Assembly: GCA_965223825.1 (NCBI GenBank)
Contig: OZ245018.1
Span: 930,001-994,000, forward strand
From: CAJXQU01 sp965223825
GTDB taxonomy: Bacteria; Pseudomonadota; Gammaproteobacteria; CAJXQU01
Length of the DNA stretch: 64,000 nucleotides
Direction of reading: 5' to 3'
Below the pieces are notes generated by a model. That model ran no database searches. It saw nothing but the letters and a program-made list of their open reading frames with translations, and had not been told where the DNA came from. Shown here piece after piece: positions 43,525 to 53,241 of this stretch; the first letter of the stretch is position 1, and the number at the start of each line of letters is the position of its first letter. Position numbers and translations under genes: made by a program.

Positions 43525-44586
43525 ATGAAAAATCTGGCACCATCATTAGTAAGAAAATCATTGTATATCTTGAGTTTATCGCTGATCACTTTCACCAGTT
43601 CAGCTGGCGTCAGTATGGGATCGAAAAAAGCGGGGACTGTCGTTAGTGGTGGCGCCGGTGGTGCAAGTGCGGAAGATGCAAGTGCTGATTTGGAACATTG
43701 TGATTCGTCGTTAGGTACCTTAGCGGTAGATGAAGATGAGTATGCTCCGTGGTTTGATCGAATGGGATCATATGGGGTGAACTCAACAGTGCCTGTACTT
43801 CGTTTACTTGCCCAACAAAGTAACTGTTTTGTGGTGGTTGAACGGAGTCGACGCGGCTTAAAACATATCGAACGGGAGCGCATGCTTGAAGATTCTGGCG
43901 AGTTACGGAACAACAGCAATTACGGCAAGGGCCAATTAGTCGCAGCCGATTACACAATAATTCCTTCGTTAGTATTTAAAGACAGTGACTCTGGTGGTGT
44001 GGGTGCTGCGATCGGCGGCTTGTTCGGTGCGGTCGGCGCATTGGTTGGTGGCTCTCTTAAATTCTCTGATGCACAAAGTTTAATGACATTGGTTGATAAT
44101 CGATCTGGTGTTCAAATTGCCGCGGCTGAAGGCAGTGCGCGTGGTACCAGTCTCGGTGGAGGTTTAGGTTTATTCGGTGGTGGAGTTGGCGGTGCATTGG
44201 GTGGCTACACGAAGACGGCAGAAGGTAAAGTGATCGTTGGTGCGATGATGGACTCTTTTAATACGCTGGTCAGGGCAACCCGTAATTACACGCCACAAAC
44301 CGTAAATAGTCCGAATGGCCTCGGTACTGGTGGCTCACTCAAGGTTGATGGTGCATCGTCGCCGGCGAAAGCGGCAAGTAGTGGTAGTGCTGCAGGTGGC
44401 TCGCTAAAAGCACGTATCAAAAAAGCACAAGATGTTTTAAATAGCTTGGGGTATGACGCGGGCACAGCAGACGGCGTGGTTGGTGGTAAAACCAAAAAAG
44501 CAGTCGGTCAGTTTCAAAATGATCATGGTTTAAATCCAACGGGTCGTTTTGATAAATCAACTTTGGATGCTTTATTGAATTATTAA
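43525..44586 (+). CDS. exported CsgG/HfaB-like protein with C-terminal peptidoglycan-binding domain
   Basis: 353 residues. Signal peptide about 1-29. The middle (about 60-270) resembles CsgG-type lipoproteins and curli-secretion relatives: CFVVVERSRRGLKHIERERMLEDSGE and AADYTIIPSLVFKDSDSG match the ERxxLxxxxxEq...ADY pattern, followed by a Gly-rich stretch. A linker rich in Ser/Ala/Gly leads to a PG_binding_1 domain (about 290-353: AQDVLNSLGYDAGTADGVVG and GRFDKSTLDALLNY). No lipobox Cys is evident. Start fixed by GGGAG seven bases before ATG 43525. Monocistronic, closed by a terminator. Confidence 0.78.
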   Translation: MKNLAPSLVRKSLYILSLSLITFTSSAGVSMGSKKAGTVVSGGAGGASAEDASADLEHCDSSLGTLAVDEDEYAPWFDRMGSYGVNSTVPVLRLLAQQSNCFVVVERSRRGLKHIERERMLEDSGELRNNSNYGKGQLVAADYTIIPSLVFKDSDSGGVGAAIGGLFGAVGALVGGSLKFSDAQSLMTLVDNRSGVQIAAAEGSARGTSLGGGLGLFGGGVGGALGGYTKTAEGKVIVGAMMDSFNTLVRATRNYTPQTVNSPNGLGTGGSLKVDGASSPAKAASSGSAAGGSLKARIKKAQDVLNSLGYDAGTADGVVGGKTKKAVGQFQNDHGLNPTGRFDKSTLDALLNY

Positions 44587-44617
44587 TTAAAACGCTGTTT
44601 GAACGGAATAGTACGAT

Positions 44618-44647
44618 AAAAAGCCGCTTTATATTGAGCGGCTTTTT
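44618..44647. terminator. bidirectional rho-independent terminator
   Basis: AAAAAGCCGCT-TTATATTG-AGCGGCTTTTT: 11-bp perfect stem with A- and T-tracts on both sides, 31 bases past the CsgG-like gene. Confidence 0.9.
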
Positions 44648-44866
44648 ATTGATTCGGTGGATTTATTTGTGCGGATGAATTGCAGTGGTTTTACTCTTTA
44701 AAATTGATCGGGCTGCGTACATTTTTAGACAATGTGGCTGAATCAATATCGAATTTGTTGGTCTTTTTAACTAACGCCTGAGTTTAAGATCAGATAAATT
44801 TAATCTTACTTGCCGTAAACTACGCAGCCTTGATCGATATTACTCCCGCTATTGGTGTGTTACTCA

Positions 44867-47347
44867 ATGATGAATTTCCATTTTAGAAAGGTTTTCCAGG
44901 TATTTCTGAGCCTGATATTTGTGCTGCTTTTGTCGGCACCGTTGTCTAGCTTGGCGGCTGAGTCTGATCTGACCGGACCGCAATTTAGCCAGAAACAAAC
45001 GGAGTGGAATCGGACGCTCGATCAGATTGATAAGACTATTAGTAGTGCTGATCTAAAGCTGACGCAAGAGCAAGCAGATGAATATAGAACGTCACTTATC
45101 GGCATACGTGAGGCGGCGCGTAAAACGAATACTGCTGCCACAAGTAAGAAGCGCGCATTAAAAGAGTTGGAATCATCATTAGGAGCAGCGCCAGAAGAAG
45201 GTGATGCGCCGGAAGCGCCAGAAGTAGCGAAAGATCGTGCTGATCTGAAAGAAGGCATTCGTGAAAACGAGCGCCAGATAAAACAATCAGATCTGATCAT
45301 GGAACGCAGTGAACAGCTTCTGAAGAAAATTTCGACGGTTGAAATAGGTCGAATGGTGTCTAACTTGTTAGAGCAGTCGCCATTACCGTTGGACCCGAGA
45401 GTCTGGGTGCAAGCGGGTAGCCAATTTATCATTGGTTATCAAAAGCTGTTTTCAAAAAAACGCAATGAAGGATATGACCCGCCGATTTTAGTGTTGATTC
45501 CCGTGATCGGCATGGGCATTTTATTCGCGATTTGGGCGGGTAAGTTGCTACGAAATGGGCGTTTACGGCATTACATGCCTGATCCGGAATTGGATGCACC
45601 GACTTATGGCCGTCGCATGTTGGCATCGATCGTGACGGCCTTTGTACGTGGTTTGGTACCCGTAATGGTTTTCACAATTGTCATAAGTGTCTTGTATACC
45701 TATTGGCTCCAACATGTTCTTAACCCGGCGCTCCATTGGCCTCGATCGCTGGTTTATGGCGTCATTTTTTATCTTATCGTCACATCAATTATTCGTGCGG
45801 TTTTTGTCCCAGAATTACCGCACTGGAATTTGTCTGGCTTGCCGTCTAACACGTCGCGGAAGATAGGCCATCGCCTGTATCTATTAATTGCTTTGATCGC
45901 TGTCGGTATCGTCTTTGAAGGTGTGTTGATGGATACCGGGCAAGCACCGGAATTTGCATCGGTTTACAACCTGATCAAGAACGGGTTGATCGCATTAATG
46001 CTGCTGTCGTTGTCGTACAAGGCGTTGTGGCAAAGCCGCCCAGCGGAAAATCTCGACGCACAAACATCCGCGACAGTGAGTCTGTGGTATTGGCCGTATT
46101 TGCGTTATGCGACCGTCCTCATTGCGTTGATCGCATTAGCATGTGCGCTGATGGGTTATCACAATATGGCGTCGTATATCTTGCCGAGAATTGCGATGAC
46201 CGGCGTATTAGCCGCCGTTTTCGCCAGCTTACGTGTGGTGATCAAAGAGATGTTGTCGTTGTTGCTCGAGCGAGAAGGCTTCATCGGTAAAAGTGTCCGG
46301 CAAACATTGGATGTGGATCTCAATACCGGGCAGCGTTGGACATTCTGGCTAATGACACTCGCCGATACGCTGCTGATCATGATCGGTTGCTACATCATGT
46401 TAGTACTTTGGAAATTACCACATCGTGATATTTCGGATTGGTTGTTTACTTGGTTCAATGGTGTCTCGATTGGCTCGTATACCTTTTCATTAGTTGATTT
46501 GTTTTTAGCTGTGTTGATTTTGTTCGCGGTGCTCGGTTTATTTCGTGTGATCAAAACCATCTTGGCGAACAAGCTATTACCGCAAACTTCGCTGAATATT
46601 GGTGTGCAAACGGCGATCAGTTCTGGGGTAGGTTACATCGGTGTTTTGGTTGCGTTGCTTGTCTCAGTGACGGCGTTAGGCGTGGATTTATCTAAACTGG
46701 CGCTGATCGCGGGCGCGCTCTCGGTCGGAATTGGCTTCGGTTTACAGAATGTCGTAAATAACTTTGTTTCGGGATTGATCTTACTGTTCGAACGGCCACT
46801 ACAGATCGGTGATTGGGTTGTGGTAGGGGCGATTGAAGGTAAGGTGAAGCAGATCAATGTGCGTTCAACGGAGATCGAAACTTTCTCACGGGCCAGCGTG
46901 ATCATCCCGAATGCGGATTTGATTCAGACCGCGTTTACAAACTGGACGCATAAATCCTTACTTGGTCGCGTCGAAGTGCCGATCGGGGTGAGTTACGATT
47001 CTGATCCTGAGCAGGTTGAAGAAATTTTACTTGCCGTTGCACGCGAGCGATCAGATATTTTGGCTTGGCCGGAACCATTCGTTTACATGCTGGGTTTTGG
47101 AGATAGCTCGTTGGATTTTCAGCTGTATGCGTACATTGATAATGTTGAAACGCGAATGCGTGTTATGAGTGGGTTACGTGTGGAAATTCTGAAGCGATTC
47201 CGTGCAGCGTCTATCGAAATTCCATTTCCGCAAAGAGTGGTTACGATCAATCGAGAAGGCGATATGCATGTTGCGGATGTGCACAAACCAGTAAAAAACG
47301 TCGAAGCTGATCAGCCAACTGTCGCGGATAAACCGTCAGATGGCTGA
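44867..47347 (+). CDS. large MscS-family channel with DUF3772 N-terminal domain
   Basis: 826 residues. Signal peptide about 1-32, periplasmic coiled-coil domain (about 35-170) of the DUF3772 type, around eleven transmembrane helices, then the MscS pore helix and beta domain: LSVGIGFGLQNVVNNFVSG (near 605), LFERPLQIGDWVVVG, INVRSTEIETFSRASVIIPNAD. It belongs with KefA/MscK- and YbiO-like channels rather than the short MscS. Start taken at ATG 44867; in-frame TTG 44852 and GTG 44855 are upstream. Second MscS-type gene in the window. Confidence 0.88.
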   Translation: MMNFHFRKVFQVFLSLIFVLLLSAPLSSLAAESDLTGPQFSQKQTEWNRTLDQIDKTISSADLKLTQEQADEYRTSLIGIREAARKTNTAATSKKRALKELESSLGAAPEEGDAPEAPEVAKDRADLKEGIRENERQIKQSDLIMERSEQLLKKISTVEIGRMVSNLLEQSPLPLDPRVWVQAGSQFIIGYQKLFSKKRNEGYDPPILVLIPVIGMGILFAIWAGKLLRNGRLRHYMPDPELDAPTYGRRMLASIVTAFVRGLVPVMVFTIVISVLYTYWLQHVLNPALHWPRSLVYGVIFYLIVTSIIRAVFVPELPHWNLSGLPSNTSRKIGHRLYLLIALIAVGIVFEGVLMDTGQAPEFASVYNLIKNGLIALMLLSLSYKALWQSRPAENLDAQTSATVSLWYWPYLRYATVLIALIALACALMGYHNMASYILPRIAMTGVLAAVFASLRVVIKEMLSLLLEREGFIGKSVRQTLDVDLNTGQRWTFWLMTLADTLLIMIGCYIMLVLWKLPHRDISDWLFTWFNGVSIGSYTFSLVDLFLAVLILFAVLGLFRVIKTILANKLLPQTSLNIGVQTAISSGVGYIGVLVALLVSVTALGVDLSKLALIAGALSVGIGFGLQNVVNNFVSGLILLFERPLQIGDWVVVGAIEGKVKQINVRSTEIETFSRASVIIPNADLIQTAFTNWTHKSLLGRVEVPIGVSYDSDPEQVEEILLAVARERSDILAWPEPFVYMLGFGDSSLDFQLYAYIDNVETRMRVMSGLRVEILKRFRAASIEIPFPQRVVTINREGDMHVADVHKPVKNVEADQPTVADKPSDG

Positions 47348-47375
47348 TCAGCTTCTCACATCGATACATTTTTGA

Positions 47376-48548
47376 TTAGACTTTAAATTTGCTGACAGTA
47401 CCTTTCAGTTGATTCGCAAGCGTCGATAAAGACTGGATCGAATCCACTGATTGTCGTGCGCCGCTTGACGTTTGTTCAACAACGCTGCTGATGTTTGTGA
47501 TACTTTGATTGATGCCATCGGCAACCGAGCTTTGCTGGTTTGAGGCTTCTGCAATTTGGGCGTTCATTTGATCAATCGTACTGATCATGCCGGTGATGCG
47601 ATCTAATGCTTCACCTGCTTTAGCCGCACTGTCGACCGTTTCTTTGGCGCGGTTACGGCTATTTTCCATAACGTTGACGGATTCTTTCGCACCAGTTTGT
47701 AGGCGAGCGATCATTTCTTCAATTTCGAGTGTGGAGGTTTGCGTGCGAGAAGCGAGTGTGCGAACTTCATCCGCAACCACGGCGAAACCGCGACCATGCT
47801 CACCTGCGCGGGCCGCTTCAATTGCAGCGTTAAGTGCGAGTAAATTCGTTTGTTCTGTAATACCGCGAATCACGCTAATGATATCGCCGATATTGTGTAT
47901 GTCGCCGTCCAAACGTTGTAGTGTGTCAGCAGCGCGTTCCACTTCACCGGCAAGAGCATCAATCGAAACAATCGCGTCGGAAACGACTTTTTTACCTTCG
48001 GAGGCTTCTTGATCGGCTTTGCGTGCCGCTTCGGCCGCATTCGAGGCATTGTTCGCGACTTCTTGGACGGTAGCAGCCATTTCGTTAACGGCAGAAGCTA
48101 CATGGTTAGTTTCTTGCTGTTGTTTCTGCACACCTTCGTTGGTTTGTGTACCCACTTGAGACAGGGTGTTACTGGTTTCCGCGAGACGATCAATTCCACC
48201 GACAATTTCGTTAACGAGCACTGAGAGGGATTTTCGCGATTGGTCAAACTCGTAAGCGATCCAGCTAAATTCACCTTTACCAGGGATTTCAACTGCCTGA
48301 GTTAGATCGCCTTTGTTGACCATTTGAATTCCTTCAACAAGGGTGATGCAGCGTTTAGAAACGTGTCGGCCAATGTATTCCGCCATGCCGTGTTGGAGAA
48401 CACAAAAAATTGCAGCGCATCCGATTAAAATCAAGTCTACGCCATGCAAGAGAGTAGTTATGACGCAAAACGCCATGATGCCTGCCATGCCTGCCATAGA
48501 GATGAAGTACATTCGTTGTCTTATTGTGTAATTTTGTAGTTTGAACAT
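47376..48548 (-). CDS. methyl-accepting chemotaxis protein lacking a periplasmic sensor domain
   Basis: 390-residue chemoreceptor. Two closely spaced hydrophobic segments (about 15-60) leave no room for a ligand-binding domain between them; a short HAMP-like linker follows, then the cytoplasmic signalling domain with the hairpin tip ITEQTNLLALNAAIEAARAGEHGR intact (only motif order is given). Would signal to CheA/CheW, none of which is in the window. I start at ATG 48548, which begins MFKLQNYTIRQRM with AGGA upstream; the longer frame to 48710 adds a region without family resemblance. Confidence 0.87.
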   Translation of the reverse strand: MFKLQNYTIRQRMYFISMAGMAGIMAFCVITTLLHGVDLILIGCAAIFCVLQHGMAEYIGRHVSKRCITLVEGIQMVNKGDLTQAVEIPGKGEFSWIAYEFDQSRKSLSVLVNEIVGGIDRLAETSNTLSQVGTQTNEGVQKQQQETNHVASAVNEMAATVQEVANNASNAAEAARKADQEASEGKKVVSDAIVSIDALAGEVERAADTLQRLDGDIHNIGDIISVIRGITEQTNLLALNAAIEAARAGEHGRGFAVVADEVRTLASRTQTSTLEIEEMIARLQTGAKESVNVMENSRNRAKETVDSAAKAGEALDRITGMISTIDQMNAQIAEASNQQSSVADGINQSITNISSVVEQTSSGARQSVDSIQSLSTLANQLKGTVSKFKV

Positions 48549-48737
48549 ATCTCTCGTTCCTGTCTCGGAAATGTGTGGAGTGCCAGTCTCGACGCTGGCG
48601 TTGTTGTTATCGACCAATATCCTGATGCCTTGAAGCACCTGTTTTATGGCTCGGTTTTCAAGACTAATTTGGTAAACTAGGTCTAGTGTGCAACACAAAT
48701 AATGTGCCATTCAGCACTTTAATTTGGAGGAGATTAA

Positions 48738-49229
48738 ATGAAGTTTATCGTTAGTGGAGTGCTTGTTGTTGGGTTGGCTGTGCTTGCCTTTTTTCTTATA
48801 CAACCAGCAGAAGAAGTAACCGATCCGAGCGTGACTCAAACGTCTGACAATAAGGGAGCTGAACCTGACGTCGAGGAGGCGGTGCTTGAGAGCATTCCGG
48901 CAGCCGTGGTCGAGACTAAACTAGATCGGATGCGGGCAAGTTTTGATCAGTTAGTAGAAATGCGGAAAGAAATGCGACTGCGATTGGGTCGCCTAAGTTC
49001 GAGATTACGACGTAGTGAATTTAGTCCAGAAAAAGCCAATGAAATTGCCAAGCAAATGCGTCAGGCAAATCAGAAATTGAAGAATCCAAAGCTACTTGGC
49101 GCATTTTCTAACGTAAAAGAAATTAACGATGAGATAGCTTCACTTGAACGAATTAATGTGCGGTTGGATGCGATCAAGCAACTGCTTGATGATAAGCGTG
49201 CAGCACAAGCCGCTGAGGAGACACAATAG
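48738..49229 (+). CDS. hypothetical membrane-anchored coiled-coil protein
   Basis: 163 residues. An N-terminal hydrophobic segment (about 4-22) anchors or exports it; a variable acidic stretch (25-55) is followed by a predicted coiled coil (about 60-150: RMRASFDQLVEMRKEMRLRL and EKANEIAKQMRQANQKL). No family recognised. GGAGGAGA is a strong ribosome-binding site. Divergent from the chemoreceptor gene. Confidence 0.65.
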   Translation: MKFIVSGVLVVGLAVLAFFLIQPAEEVTDPSVTQTSDNKGAEPDVEEAVLESIPAAVVETKLDRMRASFDQLVEMRKEMRLRLGRLSSRLRRSEFSPEKANEIAKQMRQANQKLKNPKLLGAFSNVKEINDEIASLERINVRLDAIKQLLDDKRAAQAAEETQ

Positions 49230-49464
49230 TCATAATCGATGTTTAATATTTCGTTAGTTTGGTCGATACGAACAAAATAACGGTTTACGAATGTGACAGG
49301 TGTTTTTCTTCCAACGGGATCTGGCAGAGTGAACAAATGTCTCAGTTCAATTGTAATTTACGAATTTTCACTGAGGAAAACGGAATGCTTGCTGACGTAA
49401 GGTTACAATCACCCGCACTTCAGAACCGCCATAATATCAAGACAATCATAAGAGAAGCTTACGC

Positions 49465-50475
49465 ATGAAAATACTGGTTACCGGGGCAGCCGGATTTATT
49501 GGTTCAACCCTGAGTCATCGATTTCTCGATCGAGGCGACGAAGTTGTCGGTATCGACAACATGAACGATTACTACGATGTGACATTAAAAGAAGCACGTC
49601 TTGCACGTTTGACGGAGAAAGCAAATTTCAACTTTATTAAGTTAGATATTGCTGACCGTGAAGGCATGCCCGAATTATTCAAAACCGAAAAATTCGATCG
49701 CGTTGTACATCTAGCGGCACAAGCTGGTGTGCGTTACTCATTGGAAAATCCACACGCGTACATCGATGCGAATATTGTCGGTTTTACGAATGTGCTGGAA
49801 GGTTGTCGACATAATAAGGTCGAGAACCTTGTTTATGCGTCATCCAGCTCGGTCTATGGATCGAATACCAGTATGCCGTTTTCCATTCACGATAACATTG
49901 ATCATCCGGTTTCACTCTATGCTGCAACAAAGAAAGCAAATGAGTTGATGGCGCATACGTACAGTCATTTATATGGCTTACCGACAACCGGCCTGCGTTT
50001 CTTTACTGTGTATGGCCCGTGGGGACGACCTGACATGTCATTGTTTATGTTTACGAAGAGCATTATTGAAGGTAAGCCGATTGATGTTTTCAATTACGGC
50101 GATCACCAGCGGGACTTCACTTACATTGATGACATTGTAGAAGGTGTTGTTCGATGTACAGATAAGATCGCAAGTGCGAATGCAGATTGGACTGGTGACA
50201 AACCTGACCCGGGTACAAGTAATGCACCATACCGTGTCTACAATATCGGTAATAATAACCCTGTTCATTTGTTAACTTTTATCGAAACGTTAGAAAATGC
50301 ACTGGGGAAAAAAGCAGAAAAGAATATGCTGCCACTTCAGCCGGGTGATGTTCCGGCAACTTACGCAAATGTTGACGATCTGGTGCGTGATATGGATTAC
50401 AAACCGGCCACACCGCTTGAGACCGGTATCACAAATTTCGTTAACTGGTACAAAGACTATTTCAAGGTTGCATAA
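49465..50475 (+). CDS. UDP-glucuronate 4-epimerase-like NAD-dependent epimerase
   Basis: 336-residue extended SDR. KILVTGAAGFIGSTLSHRFL binding motif, DNMNDYYDVTLKEARLARL characteristic of CapI/LpsL-type UDP-glucuronate epimerases, SSSSVYGSN and the catalytic YAATKK (YxxxK). Should interconvert UDP-GlcA and UDP-GalA for surface polysaccharide. The next gene's start overlaps its stop by one base (TAATG). Confidence 0.92.
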   Translation: MKILVTGAAGFIGSTLSHRFLDRGDEVVGIDNMNDYYDVTLKEARLARLTEKANFNFIKLDIADREGMPELFKTEKFDRVVHLAAQAGVRYSLENPHAYIDANIVGFTNVLEGCRHNKVENLVYASSSSVYGSNTSMPFSIHDNIDHPVSLYAATKKANELMAHTYSHLYGLPTTGLRFFTVYGPWGRPDMSLFMFTKSIIEGKPIDVFNYGDHQRDFTYIDDIVEGVVRCTDKIASANADWTGDKPDPGTSNAPYRVYNIGNNNPVHLLTFIETLENALGKKAEKNMLPLQPGDVPATYANVDDLVRDMDYKPATPLETGITNFVNWYKDYFKVA

Positions 50476-51761
50476 TGGCGCATAACAGAAAAATTTCCGT
50501 CATTGGCTTGGGCTATGTTGGCCTGCCAGTGGCTGTCGAATTCGGCAAAACAGAACAGACAATTGGTTTCGATATTGATCCAAAGCGTATTCAGGAATTG
50601 AAAGACGGCTGGGATCGGACGAATGAAGTAGAAGAGGGCGGTCTAGCAAACACAGACATCCTGTTTACTGCTGACAAAGAAGATTTAAAGACGGCTGACT
50701 TTCATATCGTCGCTGTCCCAACGCCAATTGATCACGCAAAGCAGCCTGATCTCACACCGGTGATCAGCGCTTCCCGTACGGTCGGAAGCATATTGAAAAA
50801 GGGCGACATTGTCGTTTATGAATCAACGGTTTACCCCGGTGCTACCGAAGAAGATTGTGTGCCCGTTTTAGAAGAATGCTCAGGTTTAACATGCGGCGTA
50901 GACTTTTTCGTTGGTTATTCACCAGAACGGATTAACCCGGGCGATAAAGAACATACCTTCAAATCGATCACGAAAGTGGTATCTGGGCAAACACCGGAGA
51001 TTCTTGAAATCGTTGCGGCGGTGTATGAATCAGTTGTGACTGCAGGTGTGCATCGTGCACCGACGATCAAGGTGGCAGAAGCGGCAAAGGTGATCGAGAA
51101 TACGCAACGTGATCTGAATATTTCATTAATGAATGAGCTGGCGTTAATTTTTGCTCGTATGAATATCGACACCCGAGACGTGTTAGCGGCGGCAGGTTCG
51201 AAATGGAATTTCCTCAAGTTTGATCCGGGCTTGGTGGGTGGTCATTGTATTGGCGTTGATCCTTACTACCTTACTTATAAAGCTTCTGTCATGGGGTATA
51301 GCCCACAAGTGATTCTTGCTGGCCGTCGGATTAACGATGGTATGGGGGAATATGTTGCGAGCCAGACAATTAAACAATTGATTAAAGATGGCGTAACAGT
51401 AAAAGGCGCAACCGTCACCGTGCTGGGTTTGACCTTTAAGGAAGATGTGCCTGATCTTAGAAACACGCGTGTGACGGATATTATTGATGAGTTGAACGAG
51501 TACGGTATCAATGTGCAAGTAACCGATCCAGAAGCGGATCCTGAAGAAGCCGTGCATGAATATGGTATTCAGCTCGTCGCAGAGGATGCATTAAAACCGG
51601 CAGACGCGGTAATTTTTGCTGTGCCTCATCGGACGTATGTGGAACGAAACTGGTCTTTGATCTCTAGCTTGTTAAGCAATGCTAACGGCACGGTTTACGA
51701 TGTGAAAGGGAAACTGCCGCGTGAGAGTAAACCGGAAGAAATTTCCTTACTTCGACTTTAA
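50475..51761 (+). CDS. nucleotide-sugar dehydrogenase, TviB/WbpO-like
   Basis: 428 residues. SVIGLGYVGLPVAVEFGK Rossmann start, YESTVYPGATEEDC, GYSPERINPGDKEH and the catalytic Cys in GGHCIGVDPYYL. These fit the branch that oxidises UDP-GlcNAc or UDP-GalNAc at C6 to the uronic acid (TviB/WbpO) better than UDP-glucose dehydrogenase (Ugd). Translationally coupled to the upstream epimerase; together they would supply an acidic sugar for a capsule or exopolysaccharide. Confidence 0.9.
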   Translation: MAHNRKISVIGLGYVGLPVAVEFGKTEQTIGFDIDPKRIQELKDGWDRTNEVEEGGLANTDILFTADKEDLKTADFHIVAVPTPIDHAKQPDLTPVISASRTVGSILKKGDIVVYESTVYPGATEEDCVPVLEECSGLTCGVDFFVGYSPERINPGDKEHTFKSITKVVSGQTPEILEIVAAVYESVVTAGVHRAPTIKVAEAAKVIENTQRDLNISLMNELALIFARMNIDTRDVLAAAGSKWNFLKFDPGLVGGHCIGVDPYYLTYKASVMGYSPQVILAGRRINDGMGEYVASQTIKQLIKDGVTVKGATVTVLGLTFKEDVPDLRNTRVTDIIDELNEYGINVQVTDPEADPEEAVHEYGIQLVAEDALKPADAVIFAVPHRTYVERNWSLISSLLSNANGTVYDVKGKLPRESKPEEISLLRL

Positions 51762-51792
51762 TTTAACGAACGAAACGACAGTATAAATAACT

Positions 51793-53241
51793 ATGGCGAT
51801 ATTACCTGTAATTCTGGCTGGTGGTGGCGGTACTCGATTGTGGCCGTTATCTCGTGAACATTATCCAAAACAATTTCTGAGTATCACGGGGGAAGACTCC
51901 TTGTTGCAGCAGACATTGGGCCGCTTAAATGGTTTGGAAGAAGGTCAGTCAGAGGTAAAACCGGCGATTATCGTCACAAATGAGGCACATCGTTTTTTGG
52001 TAGCCGAACAAGCACGCGTTAAGCAGGAAACATTGCATGCGATCATGTTGGAACCTGCTGGGCGTAACTCGGCGCCGGCATTAACGGTAGCTGCGATGGC
52101 GTCGCAAGCAAAGGGTGATGATCCCATTATCTTTATGATGCCGTCGGATCATGTAATACGTAGTTTGTCGGCATTTCATACTGCAATTGCTGAAGCGGCT
52201 GAATTAGCCGAAAAAGGGATGTTGATCACATTCGGGATTGTGCCAGATCAACCTGAAACAGGTTTTGGTTATATCAAACGCGGTACCGTTGTCGATGCGA
52301 ATTACCCATCAGCGCAAGCAATTAGTGCGTTTGTTGAAAAGCCTGACCTGGCGACAGCGCAAACTTATCTTGATTCTGGAGAGTATGCGTGGAACAGCGG
52401 TATGTTCATGATGAAAGCGTCTGTTTGGTTGGAGGCGATCAAATTATTCCGTAGTGATATTTATGAAGCCTGTTTAAGTGCTTACACAAATGGTATCGCT
52501 GACGGTGATTTTTTCCGGTTGGATAAAGCGGCGTTTGAGGCGTGTCCGGATGATTCAGTCGACTATGCTGTAATGGAAAAAATCACGAACAGCGATGCAT
52601 TCCAATCGGCAGTGATCGCATTGGATGCAGGTTGGTCTGATGTTGGTTCTTGGTCAAGCTTATGGGAAATTTCTGATCAGGACGAACAGGGAAATGTGAA
52701 ACAAGGCGATGTTTTCGCTCACGAGTCGAAGAATAATCTTTTGTTCGCTGAAAGCCGAATGTTATCTGTTGTTGGTTGTGATGATCTGATCGTGGTGGAA
52801 ACTCCGGATGCTGTCATGGTGACGAAGAAAGATCGCGCACAAGATGTGAAGAGAATTGTTGAGCATCTTAAGCAGAATGATCGAGATGAGTATTTGATGC
52901 ATCGTCGCGTTTATCGACCTTGGGGCGATTATGAAGGTATTGATGCCGGTGATCGGTATCAAGTGAAACGGATCACGGTGAAACCGGGTGAAAGTTTGTC
53001 GTTACAAATGCATCATCATCGTGCAGAGCATTGGATTGTGGTGTCAGGAACAGCGAAGGTCACACGGGGTGATGAAGAAATGTTGTTGTCGGAAAATATG
53101 TCAACGTACATTCCTCTCGGTGTGACACATCGATTAGTCAACCCGGGTACCATTCCGCTTGAACTGATTGAAGTACAGTCAGGATCGTATCTCGGTGAAG
53201 ATGACATCGTTCGATTTGAGGATGTTTACAACCGCGCGTAG
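51793..53241 (+). CDS. mannose-1-phosphate guanylyltransferase/mannose-6-phosphate isomerase (ManC/AlgA type)
   Basis: 482-residue bifunctional enzyme making GDP-mannose. N-terminal nucleotidyltransferase with LAGGGGTRLWPLSREHYPKQ and MPSDHVI; C-terminal type II phosphomannose isomerase cupin with RPWGDYEGIDAGDRYQVKRI-like and LQMHHHRAEHWIVVSG metal-binding motifs. 31 bases after the dehydrogenase. No phosphomannomutase gene is nearby. Its last 16 bases overlap the end of the convergent SDR gene. Confidence 0.93.
   Translation: MAILPVILAGGGGTRLWPLSREHYPKQFLSITGEDSLLQQTLGRLNGLEEGQSEVKPAIIVTNEAHRFLVAEQARVKQETLHAIMLEPAGRNSAPALTVAAMASQAKGDDPIIFMMPSDHVIRSLSAFHTAIAEAAELAEKGMLITFGIVPDQPETGFGYIKRGTVVDANYPSAQAISAFVEKPDLATAQTYLDSGEYAWNSGMFMMKASVWLEAIKLFRSDIYEACLSAYTNGIADGDFFRLDKAAFEACPDDSVDYAVMEKITNSDAFQSAVIALDAGWSDVGSWSSLWEISDQDEQGNVKQGDVFAHESKNNLLFAESRMLSVVGCDDLIVVETPDAVMVTKKDRAQDVKRIVEHLKQNDRDEYLMHRRVYRPWGDYEGIDAGDRYQVKRITVKPGESLSLQMHHHRAEHWIVVSGTAKVTRGDEEMLLSENMSTYIPLGVTHRLVNPGTIPLELIEVQSGSYLGEDDIVRFEDVYNRA

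Noticed and set aside
43488..43957. overlapping minus-strand frames opposite the CsgG-like gene
   Set aside because: Antisense reading of a Gly/Ala/Ser-rich coding region; no ribosome-binding site or family pattern.
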